Positions 50,001 to 58,566 of a stretch of DNA of 64,000 nt are shown here, piece by piece. The position numbers and the translations under genes are program-made. A model generated the notes under the pieces. It was given only the letters and a program-made list of their open reading frames with translations. It was not told where the DNA came from and made no database searches. The DNA lies in assembly GCF_010211765.1 (NCBI RefSeq), contig NZ_PDWO01000004.1, forward strand, positions 186,001 to 250,000, given 5' to 3'. The DNA is from Pseudoxanthomonas kaohsiungensis (lineage in GTDB: Bacteria; Pseudomonadota; Gammaproteobacteria; Xanthomonadales; Xanthomonadaceae). Position 1 is the first letter of the stretch; every line of letters starts with the position of its first letter.

Positions 50001-50655
50001 ACTTGTCCAGGAAGCGCACGTCGTTGGACGCCACCACCGGAATGCCGCGCGCGCCCGAGGCGTGCAGGGCGAACGCGTTGAACGCCTCCTCGCCGTCGCG
50101 GCCGGTGCGCACCAGTTCCAGGCACAGGTTGCCGTCGAAGGCGCGCTGCCAGTCGGCCAGCTGCTGCTCGGCCAGGTCATGGCGGTGTTCGGCGGCCAGC
50201 CGGCCGGCCAGGCTCTCGCGCCCGGCCAGCAGGACCAGCCCTTCGCCGCAGTCCTTGATCCACGCCGGCGTCACCACCACCCCGCCTTCGGCGCGATGGC
50301 CTTCCATCCAGGCCCGAGTCAGCAGCCGCGACAGGTTGAGGTAGCCGCGGTGGTCGCGGCACAGCGCGGTCAGGCGCCAGGGCGCCTCGCCCGGTCCCGC
50401 GGCCACCGCCAGGTCGGCGCCGGCGATGGGCTTGATGCCCACGGCCTCGGCCGCCTTGTAGAACTTGATCAGGGCGAACAGGTTGTTGAGGTCGGTGACC
50501 GCCAGCGCCGGCAGCCCCAGTTCCACCGCGCGGCTGAGCAGGTTGGGCTGCTTGGCCTTGGCCGGATCGGCCTGCTCGGGTTTTTCGGGCACGCGGATGG
50601 TCGAGTCCGCAAGCGAAAACTCGGTATGGACGTGGAGGTGGACGAAGCCGGACAT
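47080..50655 (-). CDS. dnaE: DNA polymerase III alpha subunit
   Basis: A 1191-residue replicative polymerase. The PHP domain starts at FVHLHVHTEFSLADS (H6, H8, H10 of the metal site). The palm has PDFDIDFCMDRRDEVI with two catalytic Asp; the third is in KFDFLGLRTLT. GPGRGSGAGSLVAW and FGFNKSHAAAYSLVAYQT-type (here YGFNKSHAAAYSLVAYQT) blocks follow, then the OB-fold (VVVAGLVVGIRRKG). Length is normal. ATG chosen by family alignment; TACCCT lies 9 nt before it. It is divergent from the DUF418 gene. Confidence 0.98.
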   Translation of the reverse strand: MSGFVHLHVHTEFSLADSTIRVPEKPEQADPAKAKQPNLLSRAVELGLPALAVTDLNNLFALIKFYKAAEAVGIKPIAGADLAVAAGPGEAPWRLTALCRDHRGYLNLSRLLTRAWMEGHRAEGGVVVTPAWIKDCGEGLVLLAGRESLAGRLAAEHRHDLAEQQLADWQRAFDGNLCLELVRTGRDGEEAFNAFALHASGARGIPVVASNDVRFLDKSGFDAHEARVCIASGRVLDDPKRPRDYSDEQYLKSAGEMAALFADVPDAIANTVELARRCNLELTLGKYALPAYPVPSDETLDSWIRKQAHDGLEARLAKNPLAEGKTRQDYVERLDFELDTICKMGFPGYFLIVADFIQWGKNHGIPIGPGRGSGAGSLVAWALQITDLDPIPYNLLFERFLNPERVSMPDFDIDFCMDRRDEVIDYVARKYGRERVSQIITYGTMAAKAVVRDTGRVLGFPYGFVDGVAKLIPNILGITLKDAMGEGKDSEMASAELIQRYGAEEDVRDLIDLARELEDLTRNAGKHAGGVVIAPEPLHTFCPLFAEHDQDGLGRNPVTQFDKDDVEAIGLVKFDFLGLRTLTIIDWAVKAINERHARAGIPPLDIATLPLDDASVYRDIFANGNTGSVFQFESSGMRRALKDAKPDRFEDLIALNALYRPGPMEMIPSFVARKHGQEDFSYPDPRTQPMLEETYGIMVYQEQVMQMAQIVGGYSLGGADLLRRAMGKKVPAEMAKHREIFREGAARGGVGEKKADEIFDLMEKFAGYGFNKSHAAAYSLVAYQTAWLKKHYPAEFMAATLSSDMDNTDKVVGFLNEARGLGLTILPPTVNDSPFMFEAVAADTIRYGLGAIKGVGRGLCEAIVAERDKGGDYADLLDFCRRVDSTKLNRRALEAMINAGALDALGRNRATLMLQLPEVVKATDQMAKEAAAGQVSLFGMPSGDSGGPALKLDLPEADEWPLRQLLDGERDTLGHYLSGHPFDPYREEVRQLVGSDLGELDRLWGAAPQGEKRGWRPEVQVVVAGLVVGIRRKGDSQVFVQLEDGRGRLECGVFAEAAADLSSLLVRDRVLVVQGGLREDEFNGGWSLRLKAAWDYEQLCAQHAQRLSLRLDLRDPGAWQRVDAVLARHRPGPTPLRLHLQVGRPGQDGATGVLDLNGSNSVRIAPPLLDALRAQPGVRAVKVAIGRPWAN

Positions 50656-50705
50656 GCCCCGGGGAGGGTACCGGCGGGGGGGAGGGGGGACAAGGCTTGA
50701 CGTCA

Positions 50706-50730
50706 GGCGTGCCGGCGCCACGCCTTTTCC
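50706..50730 (+). terminator. Hairpin plus T-run upstream of DUF418 gene (1)
   Basis: GGCGTG–7 nt–CACGCC followed by TTTTCC. No plus-strand gene ends here: dnaE upstream is on the other strand. It may stop antisense transcription or act as an attenuator in the DUF418 leader. Confidence 0.4.
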
Positions 50731-50743
50731 TACAAACAACCGG

Positions 50744-50767
50744 ACCCCCGCCGGCTGGGGTTTTCGT
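50744..50767 (+). terminator. Hairpin plus T-run upstream of DUF418 gene (2)
   Basis: ACCCC–8 nt–GGGGT followed by TTTCGTT, 14 nt after the first such structure and some 25 nt before the DUF418 ATG. The second of two tandem terminator-like hairpins in a promoter region. Confidence 0.4.
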
Positions 50768-50791
50768 TCATCATCGCCCGACTCCCCCGGA

Positions 50792-52042
50792 ATGGAGACC
50801 GTGGTGAACCCGACGCAACTGGATCCCATCGCCCCCGGCGAGCGCATCGCCACCCTGGACGTGCTGCGCGGTTTCGCCCTCGGCGGCATCCTGCTGATGA
50901 ACATGGAGTCCTTCGTCGGGCCCGTGTTCCAGGCCAATACCGGGCTGGACCCGGCGCTCACCGGCGCCGACCGGATCGCCGATGGCCTGGTCTACTTCCT
51001 GGTGCAGGGCAAGTTCTTCACCCTGTTCTCGCTGCTGTTCGGGATGGGCTTCGCGATGATGGTGCAGCGCGCCGAAGCGGCCGGGCGCCCGTTCGCCGGT
51101 CTGTACTGGCGGCGCAGCCTGGCCCTGCTCGGCATCGGCCTGGTCCATTCGCTGCTCATCTGGTCCGGCGACATCCTGGTGCCGTACGCACTGCTGGCGA
51201 TCCCGCTGCTGGCGTTCCGCGACGTGCCGGCGCGCTGGCTGGCCTGGCTGGGCGTGGCCTGCTACCTGGCCGCGCCGGCGATGCTGCTCGGGCTGGGCCT
51301 GCTGTCGCAGTGGGTCCCCGGCTGGGATGCGTTCATGGCCCAGGCCGGCAAGGAGATGACCGAAGTGGCCGAGGCGCAGCGGCAGGCCTACGCCTCCGGC
51401 GGTTACGCCGAGGCCGTGGCCCAGCGCGTGCGCGACTTCGGGTTGATGCTGTCCAACCTGATGGTGTTCGGGGTGATGATCTTCGGCATGTTCCTGCTTG
51501 GCGCCGCGTTCACCCGCAGCCGCGCGATCCAGCGGCCGGAGCTGTACCCGCGCCTGTATCCGTGGCTGCGCTGGGCGGTGCTGCCGCTGGGCCTGCTGCT
51601 GATGCTGGCCTCGTTCGTGGTCGCGTCGGGCTTCTCGCTGACCGTGTTCGACCTGCGCACCGGCCTGGCCCAGGCGCTGGGCGCGGTCGCCGCGGCGATG
51701 ATGTGCCTGGGTTACCTGGCCTGGGTGATGCGCGGCCTCGAGCTGCCCGCGGTCGCGCGATGGCTGCAGCTGCTGGCGCCGGCCGGGCGCATGGCGCTCA
51801 CCAACTACCTGGTGCAGTCGATCGTGTGCACCCTGGTGTTCTACGGCTACGGGCTGGGTTTCTTCGAGCACCTGCCGCGCTTCTGGCAGGTGCCGTTCGC
51901 GCTGGGATTGTTCGCGGTGCAGGTGATGTACAGCCAATGGTGGATGGCGCGCTTCCGCTTCGGCCCGGTCGAATGGCTGTGGCGGTCGCTGACCTACTGG
52001 AAGCTGCAGCCGGTGCGCCATCCGGTGACGTTCCTGGGGTAG
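50792..52042 (+). CDS. DUF418 family membrane protein
   Basis: A 416-residue multi-spanning protein. N-terminal ERIATLDVLRGFALGGILLMNM and C-terminal DUF418 region (LAPAGRMALTNYLVQSIVCT; FGPVEWLWRSLTYWK) match the YeiB/DUF418 family of inner-membrane proteins, suggested to be transporters or acyltransferase-like. About ten hydrophobic segments. Start uncertain between ATG 50792 and GTG 50804, the latter with GGAG at 50794. Confidence 0.88.
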   Translation: METVVNPTQLDPIAPGERIATLDVLRGFALGGILLMNMESFVGPVFQANTGLDPALTGADRIADGLVYFLVQGKFFTLFSLLFGMGFAMMVQRAEAAGRPFAGLYWRRSLALLGIGLVHSLLIWSGDILVPYALLAIPLLAFRDVPARWLAWLGVACYLAAPAMLLGLGLLSQWVPGWDAFMAQAGKEMTEVAEAQRQAYASGGYAEAVAQRVRDFGLMLSNLMVFGVMIFGMFLLGAAFTRSRAIQRPELYPRLYPWLRWAVLPLGLLLMLASFVVASGFSLTVFDLRTGLAQALGAVAAAMMCLGYLAWVMRGLELPAVARWLQLLAPAGRMALTNYLVQSIVCTLVFYGYGLGFFEHLPRFWQVPFALGLFAVQVMYSQWWMARFRFGPVEWLWRSLTYWKLQPVRHPVTFLG

Positions 52043-52189
52043 GCGTCCGGGCAGGGTTCTTGGCCGACGGTGCCCTTCGGGCCAATGTCGCCGCCGCCGG
52101 ATGTGCGGCAGCATGGGGCAGCAACCCCGTCCGCGGTGCGCGCCGGAAGGCCGCGGACGCCACCTGCCGGCCCTGACAGGAGATATCCG

Positions 52190-52597
52190 ATGCGCACTCC
52201 CTCCCACTCCCCGCGGCGGGCGGCGCGGACGCTGGCGTCCCTGCTGCTGCTCGTGCTGCTGGCCGCATCGACGGCGTGGGCCTCGCCCTCGAACAAGTGG
52301 CGGCTGCAGATGAGCGGCCACGCCAAGGTCGACGGCGAGATCGAGCTGTCATTCACGCCCAAGGGCGGCACCGCCAGCAGCGTGGTCGTCCCGGTCGCCA
52401 AGGGCACGGGCGAGAACGCCGCCGCGCGCCTGGTCCGCGACACGCTCAAGGCCACCTTCGGCAAGGACGTCTACAAGGTCGAGACCGACGACGGCGAGGA
52501 CGTGCTGGTCAAGAAGCGCGGCAGCACGCCGGACTTCGAGATCATCGTCGTGCGCAACACCGCCGACGGACTGCGGATCAGCCTGGACCGCGAATAG
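52190..52597 (+). CDS. Small secreted protein of unknown function
   Basis: A 135-residue protein with a clear signal peptide (ARTLASLLLLVLLAASTAWA) and a mature part of about 100 residues (KWRLQMSGHAKVDGEIELSF; FGKDVYKVETDDGEDVLVKK) with alternating charged and hydrophobic residues, suggesting beta strands. No family recognised. A good CAGGAGAT ribosome-binding site precedes the ATG. Confidence 0.8.
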   Translation: MRTPSHSPRRAARTLASLLLLVLLAASTAWASPSNKWRLQMSGHAKVDGEIELSFTPKGGTASSVVVPVAKGTGENAAARLVRDTLKATFGKDVYKVETDDGEDVLVKKRGSTPDFEIIVVRNTADGLRISLDRE

Positions 52598-52735
52598 CGG
52601 GCAGGCACGGCCGGCGCCCGACCGCGCATCGCGCCGGCTGCTACCCCGGCGTGCGGCCCGTGCGGCCACCGCGCGCAGCCCCGCTGCGCCGGATGGATAC
52701 GCCGGCAACGGATGCGGCGCTTCCGCCGCGGCGGG

Positions 52736-52741
52736 TAGACT
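52736..52741 (+). promoter_or_regulatory. Putative –10 box for leaderless dadA-like gene
   Basis: TAGACT, four of six matches, ending 6 nt before the GTG start; no Shine-Dalgarno. Confidence 0.38.
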
Positions 52742-52747
52742 TGCGCG

Positions 52748-54016
52748 GTGAATCCCCCCCACGACGACGTCCTCATCCTCGGTGGCGGCGCCATCGGCCT
52801 GGCCACCGCGCTGGCCCTGCTCGAATCCGGGCGCGGCGTGCGCATCCTCGAAGCCGCCACGGTCGGCGGCGCCACCTCGCACGGCAACTGCGGCACGATC
52901 ACGCCCAGCCACGCGCCGCCGCTGGCCGCGCCGGGCGTGCCGATGCGCGCGCTGCGCTGGATGTTCACCCCCGACGCGCCGCTGTACCTGAAGCCGCGGA
53001 TCGATCCGGCGCTGTGGTACTGGCTGGGCCGCTTCACCGCCCGCTGCAACGCCAGCGCGTGGATGGCCAGCGCCCGCGGCCGCGCCGCGCTGCTGGACGA
53101 TTCGCGCGCGCGCCTGGTCGAGTGGATCGGCCGTCATGGCCTGGACTGCGAGTTCGGCGAGACCGGACTGGACTACGTGTTCCGCGACCCGCGCAACTTC
53201 GAGCACTACGTCGCCGAGTGCGCGCCGCTCAACGCGATGGGCATCCGCACCGAGGTGATCGACGGGGCGGACTACCTGCGCCAGGAGCCGTCGCTGAAGG
53301 ACGGGATCGTCGGCGCCATCCGCTTCCCCGACGACGCCCACCTGCGCCCGGACCGCTACGTGGCCGAGCTGGCCCGCGCCGTGCGCGAACGCGGCGGGGT
53401 GATCGAGGAGGGCTGCCGGGTCGAGGCGATCGAACCGGGCGCCGATGGCGTGCGCGTGCACGTCGCCGGGCGGGACGGGGAACGTGGCGAGCGGCGCGGC
53501 CGCGACGCGGTGGTGGCGATGGCGTCGTGGACGCCCGAGCTGATCCGCCCGCTGGGCCTGCGCCTGCCGATCCAGCCGGGCAAGGGCTACTCGATCACCT
53601 ACGCGCGTCCTGCCCTGGCGCCGCAGCGGCCGATCGTGCTCAAGGACCGCTCGGTCTGCGTCACCGCCTGGGGCAGCGGCTTCCGCCTGGGCAGCACGAT
53701 GGAGTTCTCCGGCCGCGACAGCACGCTCAACGCGCTGCGCCTGTCGGCGCTGGAGCGTGCCGCACGCGAATACCTGCGCGAGCCGCCCGATCCGGCCACG
53801 ATCCAGGAGAAGTGGTACGGCTGGCGGCCGATGACCTGGGACGACCTGCCGGCGCTGGGCCGTTCGCCGCGCCATCCTCACGTCTGGTTGGCGGCCGGGC
53901 ACGGCATGCTGGGCATCAGCATGAGCACCGCCAGCGGCCAGCTGATGGCCGACCTGATGACCGGCCGCGCCCCGGCGATCGACCCGGCACCCTACCGGGT
54001 CGAGCGGTTCCAGTAA
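52748..54016 (+). CDS. FAD-dependent D-amino-acid dehydrogenase-like oxidase
   Basis: A 422-residue DAO-superfamily flavoprotein. The N-terminal Rossmann motif is DVLILGGGAIGLATALALLESG. The mid and C-terminal parts (LPIQPGKGYSITYARP; YGWRPMTWDDLPALGRSP; LAAGHGMLGISMSTASGQL) match the DadA branch, which oxidises D-amino acids into the quinone pool. Substrate not assignable; opine or hydroxyproline oxidase activity is an alternative. GTG start. Confidence 0.85.
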   Translation: MNPPHDDVLILGGGAIGLATALALLESGRGVRILEAATVGGATSHGNCGTITPSHAPPLAAPGVPMRALRWMFTPDAPLYLKPRIDPALWYWLGRFTARCNASAWMASARGRAALLDDSRARLVEWIGRHGLDCEFGETGLDYVFRDPRNFEHYVAECAPLNAMGIRTEVIDGADYLRQEPSLKDGIVGAIRFPDDAHLRPDRYVAELARAVRERGGVIEEGCRVEAIEPGADGVRVHVAGRDGERGERRGRDAVVAMASWTPELIRPLGLRLPIQPGKGYSITYARPALAPQRPIVLKDRSVCVTAWGSGFRLGSTMEFSGRDSTLNALRLSALERAAREYLREPPDPATIQEKWYGWRPMTWDDLPALGRSPRHPHVWLAAGHGMLGISMSTASGQLMADLMTGRAPAIDPAPYRVERFQ

Positions 54017-54068
54017 GCCATCCGCGCCGCGCGTGCCCGCGCCGCGGCACGACGCAAAGGAGCAGTGC

Positions 54069-55490
54069 ATGAAACCGTCGCGTGATTCCGATCCATCGCG
54101 GATGGACTTCGACCTGGTGGTGCTCGGCGGCGGCTCGGCCGGCCTGGCCGGTGCCTTCCGCGCCGCCGCCCATGGCGCGCGCGTGGCCCTGCTGGAACCG
54201 GCCGAGTTCGGCGGCACCTGCGTCAACCACGGCTGCGTGCCGAAGAAGGCGATGTGGCTGGCCGCCGACCTCGCCTCGAAGATCGCCCTGGCCGCCGACC
54301 TGGGTTTCGCGGTACCGGCGCAGGCCGCGGACGGGAGTTTCCTGGACTGGAAGGAACTGGTGGCCCAACGCCAGCGTTACATCGCCAGCATCCACGCCAT
54401 CTACCAGCGCATGCTCGACGAGGCCGGCATCGTCTGGATGCCCTGCCGCGGCCGCCTGCGCGATGCGCGCACGGTGGAGACCGACACCGGCGTGCACCTG
54501 CACGCCGGGCACGTGCTGGTGGCCACCGGCGGCTCGCCGGTGCGCCCGGACATGCCGGGCGCCGAGCTGGCCGGCGTGTCCGACGACTTCTTCAAGCTCT
54601 GCGGCGCGCCGGCGCGCGTGGCGATCATCGGCGGCGGCTACGTCGCGGTGGAGCTGGCCGGGGTGCTGCAGGCGCTGGGCAGCCGGGTCGAGCTGTTCGT
54701 GCGCGGCCCGCGCCTGCTGGCGCACATGGACGCCGAGGTGGCGACCCAGCTGCAGGACGACATGGCCCAGCACGGCGTGCGCCTGCACCTGGACACGCCG
54801 GTGCAGGCGCTGGAGCGCGCCGGGCCGGGCCAGGACGGCGACGGCGGGCGCGTGCGCGTGCGCGTGCTGCACAAGGGCCCGGCCCATCCGTCCGATGCCT
54901 TCGACTGCGTGCTGCTGGCCACCGGACGCCGCCCGAACAGCGCCGGCATCGGCCTGGAGGCGCTGGGCGTGCAGCTCGACGACGATGGCGCGATCGTGGT
55001 CGACGAGTTCGAGGACACCGCGGTGCCCGGCATCCATGCGGTGGGCGATGTCACCGGCAAGCTGGAACTGACCCCGGTCGCGATCGCCGCCGCGCGGCGG
55101 CTGATGGACCGCCTGTTCGGCGGCCGCGCCGGGGCGAAGCTGGACTACGCGAACGTGCCGACGGTGGTGTTCTCGCACCCGCCGCTGGGCACGGTCGGCC
55201 TGACCGAGGAGCAGGCGCGCGAGCGCCACGGCGAGGCGGTCAAGGTCTACACCAGCCGCTTCCGGCCGATGCTCACCGCGCTGGTCGATTCACCGCAACG
55301 CAGTTTCTTCAAGCTGGTGTGCGTGGGCGAGGAGGAGCGCGTGGTCGGCATCCACCTGCTCGGCGAGTCGGCCGACGAGATCCTGCAGGGCTTCGCCGTG
55401 GCGCTGAAGCTGGGCGTGACCAAGGCCCAGCTCGACGACACCGTCGCCATCCACCCGACCAGCGCCGAGGAAGTGGTGCTGATGCGGTAA
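54069..55490 (+). CDS. gor: Glutathione-disulfide reductase
   Basis: A 473-residue class I flavoprotein disulfide reductase. FAD motif VVLGGGSAGLAGAF, redox pair C51/C56 in GGTCVNHGCVPKK (the VPKK ending points to glutathione reductase rather than lipoamide dehydrogenase), NADPH domain VAIIGGGYVAVELAGVL with Arg in FVRGPRLL, and the C-terminal HPTSAEE with the catalytic His. A His replaces the usual Val in CVNVGC. AAAGGAG precedes the ATG. It follows the DadA-like gene by 52 nt. Confidence 0.92.
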   Translation: MKPSRDSDPSRMDFDLVVLGGGSAGLAGAFRAAAHGARVALLEPAEFGGTCVNHGCVPKKAMWLAADLASKIALAADLGFAVPAQAADGSFLDWKELVAQRQRYIASIHAIYQRMLDEAGIVWMPCRGRLRDARTVETDTGVHLHAGHVLVATGGSPVRPDMPGAELAGVSDDFFKLCGAPARVAIIGGGYVAVELAGVLQALGSRVELFVRGPRLLAHMDAEVATQLQDDMAQHGVRLHLDTPVQALERAGPGQDGDGGRVRVRVLHKGPAHPSDAFDCVLLATGRRPNSAGIGLEALGVQLDDDGAIVVDEFEDTAVPGIHAVGDVTGKLELTPVAIAAARRLMDRLFGGRAGAKLDYANVPTVVFSHPPLGTVGLTEEQARERHGEAVKVYTSRFRPMLTALVDSPQRSFFKLVCVGEEERVVGIHLLGESADEILQGFAVALKLGVTKAQLDDTVAIHPTSAEEVVLMR

Positions 55491-55507
55491 GCGTCGCGCG
55501 CCTTCTT

Positions 55508-55808
55508 GTAGGAGCCGATTCATCGGCGACCCGATGGCGCGGGACGGGCGATGGCGCCGTTGGTCCGGCCACCTCGGGTCGCCCATGAGGATGGGCTCCT
55601 ACACGAGGGGCGGTGCCGTCTGGAGACGGGGGCTTGGCCTTTGTAGGAGCCGATTCATCGGCGACCCGATGGCGCGGGACGGGCGATGGCGCCGTTGGTC
55701 CGGCCGCCTCGGGTCGCCCATGAGGATGGGCTCCTACACGAGGCCGGGCAGACGCGACGAGGCCGGGTGCGCGCGCTTTTGTAGGAGCCGATTCATCGGC
55801 GACCCGAG
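55508..55808. repeat. REP array A: two inverted pairs plus one single
   Basis: Two 95-bp units (55508–55602, 55643–55737) each join a forward GTAGGAGC-CGAT-TC-ATCG-GCGACC element to an inverted GTAGGAGC-CCAT-CCTC-ATGG-GCGACC element; a third single forward copy lies at 55781–55808. The intervening 40–45 bases are nearly identical between units. The array fills most of the 381-nt gor–hutG gap. Confidence 0.92.
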
Positions 55809-55859
55809 GCGGTCGACCGGGCGACGTTGCGCCTGCCGGGCCACACCGAGGGGGCGGCG

Positions 55860-55865
55860 TACAAT
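55860..55865 (+). promoter_or_regulatory. Putative –10 box for leaderless hutG
   Basis: TACAAT, five of six matches, ending 6 nt before the hutG ATG; no Shine-Dalgarno in the gap. Confidence 0.45.
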
Positions 55866-55871
55866 CGCGGC

Positions 55872-56648
55872 ATGGACATCTACGAACTCCACCAGGGCAC
55901 CGCGCCGCTGCTGGTCAGCCTGCCGCACGACGGCACCGCGGTGCCCGAGGCCATCGCCGCGCGCCTGACCGACAGCGCCCGCCGCGTGCCCGATACCGAC
56001 TGGCACGTCAGCCGCCTGTATGCCTTCGCCCGCGAGCTGGGCGCCTCGATCCTGGTGCCGCGCCATTCGCGTTATGTCGTCGACCTCAATCGTCCGCCGG
56101 ACGACACCTCGCTGTATCCCGGACAGAACACCACCGGCCTGTGCCCGGTGGTGCAGTTCAGCGGCGAGCCGGTCTATCGGGACGGCATGCAGCCGGACCC
56201 CGCCGAAATCGCCGCGCGCGTCGAAACCTACTGGCGCCCCTATCACGACAACCTCGACGCCGAACTGCAGCGCATCCGCGGCGAGCATGGCCGCGCGGTG
56301 CTGTGGGAGGGCCATTCGATCCGCGGCACGTTGCCGTTCCTGTTCGAAGGCGCCTTGCCCGAGCTCAACCTGGGTACCGCCGCCGGCGCCAGCTGCACGC
56401 CGGCGCTGCAGCAGCGCCTGGCCGAGGTGCTGGCCGCGCAGGGCGAGTACACCCACGTGGTCAACGGCCGCTTCAAGGGCGGCTACATCACCCGCCACTA
56501 CGGCGATCCGGAGATCGGCGTGGAAGCGGTGCAGCTGGAGATCGCCCAGCACGCCTACATGGACGAGGACAGTTTCGAGTACCTGCCCGACAGGGCGGAG
56601 AAGCTGCAGCGCGTGATCCGCCGGCTGCTGGAAGCCGCACTGGCGTGA
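55872..56648 (+). CDS. hutG: N-formylglutamate deformylase
   Basis: A 258-residue N-formylglutamate amidohydrolase, completing the HutF/HutG branch of histidine degradation to glutamate plus formate. Family motifs: LLVSLPHDGTAVPEAI, DTDWHVSRLYAF, RYVVDLNRPPDD, LWEGHSIRG, NGRFKGGYITRHYG. The ATG gives MDIYELHQGTAPLLVS, the typical start. Away from hutI and hutF by 43 kb. The stop overlaps the GTG of the exporter gene. Confidence 0.94.
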   Translation: MDIYELHQGTAPLLVSLPHDGTAVPEAIAARLTDSARRVPDTDWHVSRLYAFARELGASILVPRHSRYVVDLNRPPDDTSLYPGQNTTGLCPVVQFSGEPVYRDGMQPDPAEIAARVETYWRPYHDNLDAELQRIRGEHGRAVLWEGHSIRGTLPFLFEGALPELNLGTAAGASCTPALQQRLAEVLAAQGEYTHVVNGRFKGGYITRHYGDPEIGVEAVQLEIAQHAYMDEDSFEYLPDRAEKLQRVIRRLLEAALA

Positions 56649-57553
56649 GCACCGCGCAGGGCCGGCGCCTGGCCGGCATCGCGCTGGCCGCCGGCGGCGC
56701 GATCCTGTTCTCGGGCAAGGCGATCATCGTCAAGCTCGGCTTCCGCTTCGGTGCCGATGCGGTCACCCTGCTGGCGCTGCGCATGCTGGTCGCGCTGCCG
56801 CTGTTCGCGCTGATGGCCTGGTGGGCGGCGTGGCGTGCGCCGCGGCCGCTGGCGAAAGGCGAGCGCTGGCGCATCCTCGGCCTGGGCTTCTTCGGCTATT
56901 ACCTGGCCAGCTTCCTGGACTTCGCCGGGCTGGCCTACATCAGCGCCACCCTGGAACGGCTGATCCTGTACCTCACTCCGACCCTGGTGCTGCTGATCGG
57001 CTGGTTCGCGTTCGGGCGCCGGCCCAGTCGCACGCAGTGGCTCGCGCTGCTGGTCAGCTACTTCGGCGTGGCGCTGGCCTTCGGCCACGACCTGCAGGGC
57101 GGCGACAAGGGCATCGTGCTCGGCGGGGCACTGGTGTTCGGCAGCGCACTGGCCTACGCGCTGTACCTGGTCGGCAGCGGCGAGATGGTGGCGAAGGTGG
57201 GCGCGGTGCGGCTCACCGCCTACGCCAGCAGCGTGGCCAGCGTGCTGTGCATCGGCCAGTTCCTGCTGCTGCGGCCGGTGGCGACGCTGGCACTGCTGCC
57301 GCGCGAGGTGTACTGGCTGTCGCTGCTCAACGGCACCTTGTGCACGGTGGCGCCGGTGCTGATGGTGATGCTGGGCATCGCCCGGATCGGTTCCGGGCTG
57401 GCCGCGCAGATCGGCATGCTCGGCCCGGTATCGACGATCGTGCTGAGCATGCTGGTTTTGGGCGAACCGATGGGCCCGTGGCAGGTCGCCGGCACGCTGC
57501 TGGTGCTGGGCGGCGTGCTGCTGGTGAGCCGCGCGCCATCGGCGGGGCGTTGA
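56645..57553 (+). CDS. EamA/DMT-family transporter
   Basis: A 302-residue protein with about ten hydrophobic segments in two EamA halves (LAAGGAILFSGKAIIVKLGF; GALVFGSALAYALYLVGSGE; VLSMLVLGEPMGPWQVAGTLL). The drug/metabolite transporter superfamily exports amino acids and other metabolites. GTGA overlap with hutG indicates translational coupling and suggests a substrate connected with histidine or glutamate, though this is inference. Confidence 0.88.
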   Translation: MSTAQGRRLAGIALAAGGAILFSGKAIIVKLGFRFGADAVTLLALRMLVALPLFALMAWWAAWRAPRPLAKGERWRILGLGFFGYYLASFLDFAGLAYISATLERLILYLTPTLVLLIGWFAFGRRPSRTQWLALLVSYFGVALAFGHDLQGGDKGIVLGGALVFGSALAYALYLVGSGEMVAKVGAVRLTAYASSVASVLCIGQFLLLRPVATLALLPREVYWLSLLNGTLCTVAPVLMVMLGIARIGSGLAAQIGMLGPVSTIVLSMLVLGEPMGPWQVAGTLLVLGGVLLVSRAPSAGR

Positions 57554-57612
57554 CGGGGCGGGGCCGGGCAGGGGCGTCGGGTTGCAGACACCGTCGCCCG
57601 TCCCACGCCCTC

Positions 57613-58515
57613 GGGTCGCCGATGAATCGGCTCCTACAAGGGGAAGGCCCTCGTTCTCCAGATCGACGCGGCCCTCGTCTGTAGGAGCCCATCCTCATGG
57701 GCGACCCGAGGCGGCCGGATCGCCGACACCATTGCCCGTCCCACGCCCTCGGGTCGCCGATGAATCGGCTCCTACAAGGGAAGGTCCCAGATCGGCGCCG
57801 ACCCGCTCTTGTAGGAGCCCATCCTCATGGGCGACCCGAGGCGGCCGGATCGCCGACGCCATCGCCCTTCCCACACCCTCGGGTCGCCGATGAATCGGCT
57901 CCTACAAGGGAAAGGCCCCTGGTCTCCAGATCGGCGCCGACCCGCTCTTGTAGGAGCCCATCCTCATGGGCGACCCGAGGTGGCCGGATCGCAGACACCG
58001 TCGCCCGTCCCACGCCCTCGGGTCGCCGATGAATCGGCTCCTACAAGGGAAGGTCCCAGATCGGCGCCGACCCGCTCTTGTAGGAGCCCATCCTCATGGG
58101 CGACCCGAGGCGGCCGGATCGCCGACACCATCGCACGTCCCACGTCCTCGGGTCGCCGATGAATCGGCTCCTACAAGGGGAAGGTCCCAGATCGGCGCCG
58201 ACCCGCTCTTGTAGGAGCCCATCCTCATGGGCGACCCGAGGCGGCCGGATCGCCGACACCATTGCCCTTCCCACGCCCTCGGGTCGCCGATGAATCGGCT
58301 CCTACAAGGGAAGGTCCCAGATCGGCGCCGACCCGCTCTTGTAGGAGCCCATCCTCATGGGCGACCCGAGGCGGCCGGGTCGCCGACACCGTCGCCCTTC
58401 CCACGTCCCCGGGTCGCCGATGAATCGGCTCCTACAAGGGGAAGGCCCTGGTCTCCAGATCGGCGCCACCATCGCCCTTCCCACGCCCTCGGGTCGCCGA
58501 TGAATCGGCTCCTAC
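57613..58515. repeat. REP array B: six tandem inverted-pair units
   Basis: Six 95-bp units start at 57681, 57811, 57950, 58080, 58211 and 58341 (period 130–139 bp). Each is a forward GTAGGAGC-CCAT-CCTC-ATGG-GCGACC and an inverted copy of GTAGGAGC-CGAT-TC-ATCG-GCGACC. Lone inverted copies flank the array at 57613–57637 and 58490–58515, making 14 elements. Spacers repeat CAGATCGGCGCCGACCCGC. The 1-kb gap between the EamA and EF-G-like genes holds no supported gene; repetitive frames through it are by-products. Confidence 0.95.
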
Positions 58516-58566
58516 AAGGGGAGGCCGTGGCGCCTTCCTGCACCTGCACCCGCGCGGCACGGCGTC

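Noticed and set aside
57613-58515. CRISPR array
   Set aside because: Regular period but repeats are inverted pairs of palindromes, spacers are alike rather than unique, and no cas genes are near.
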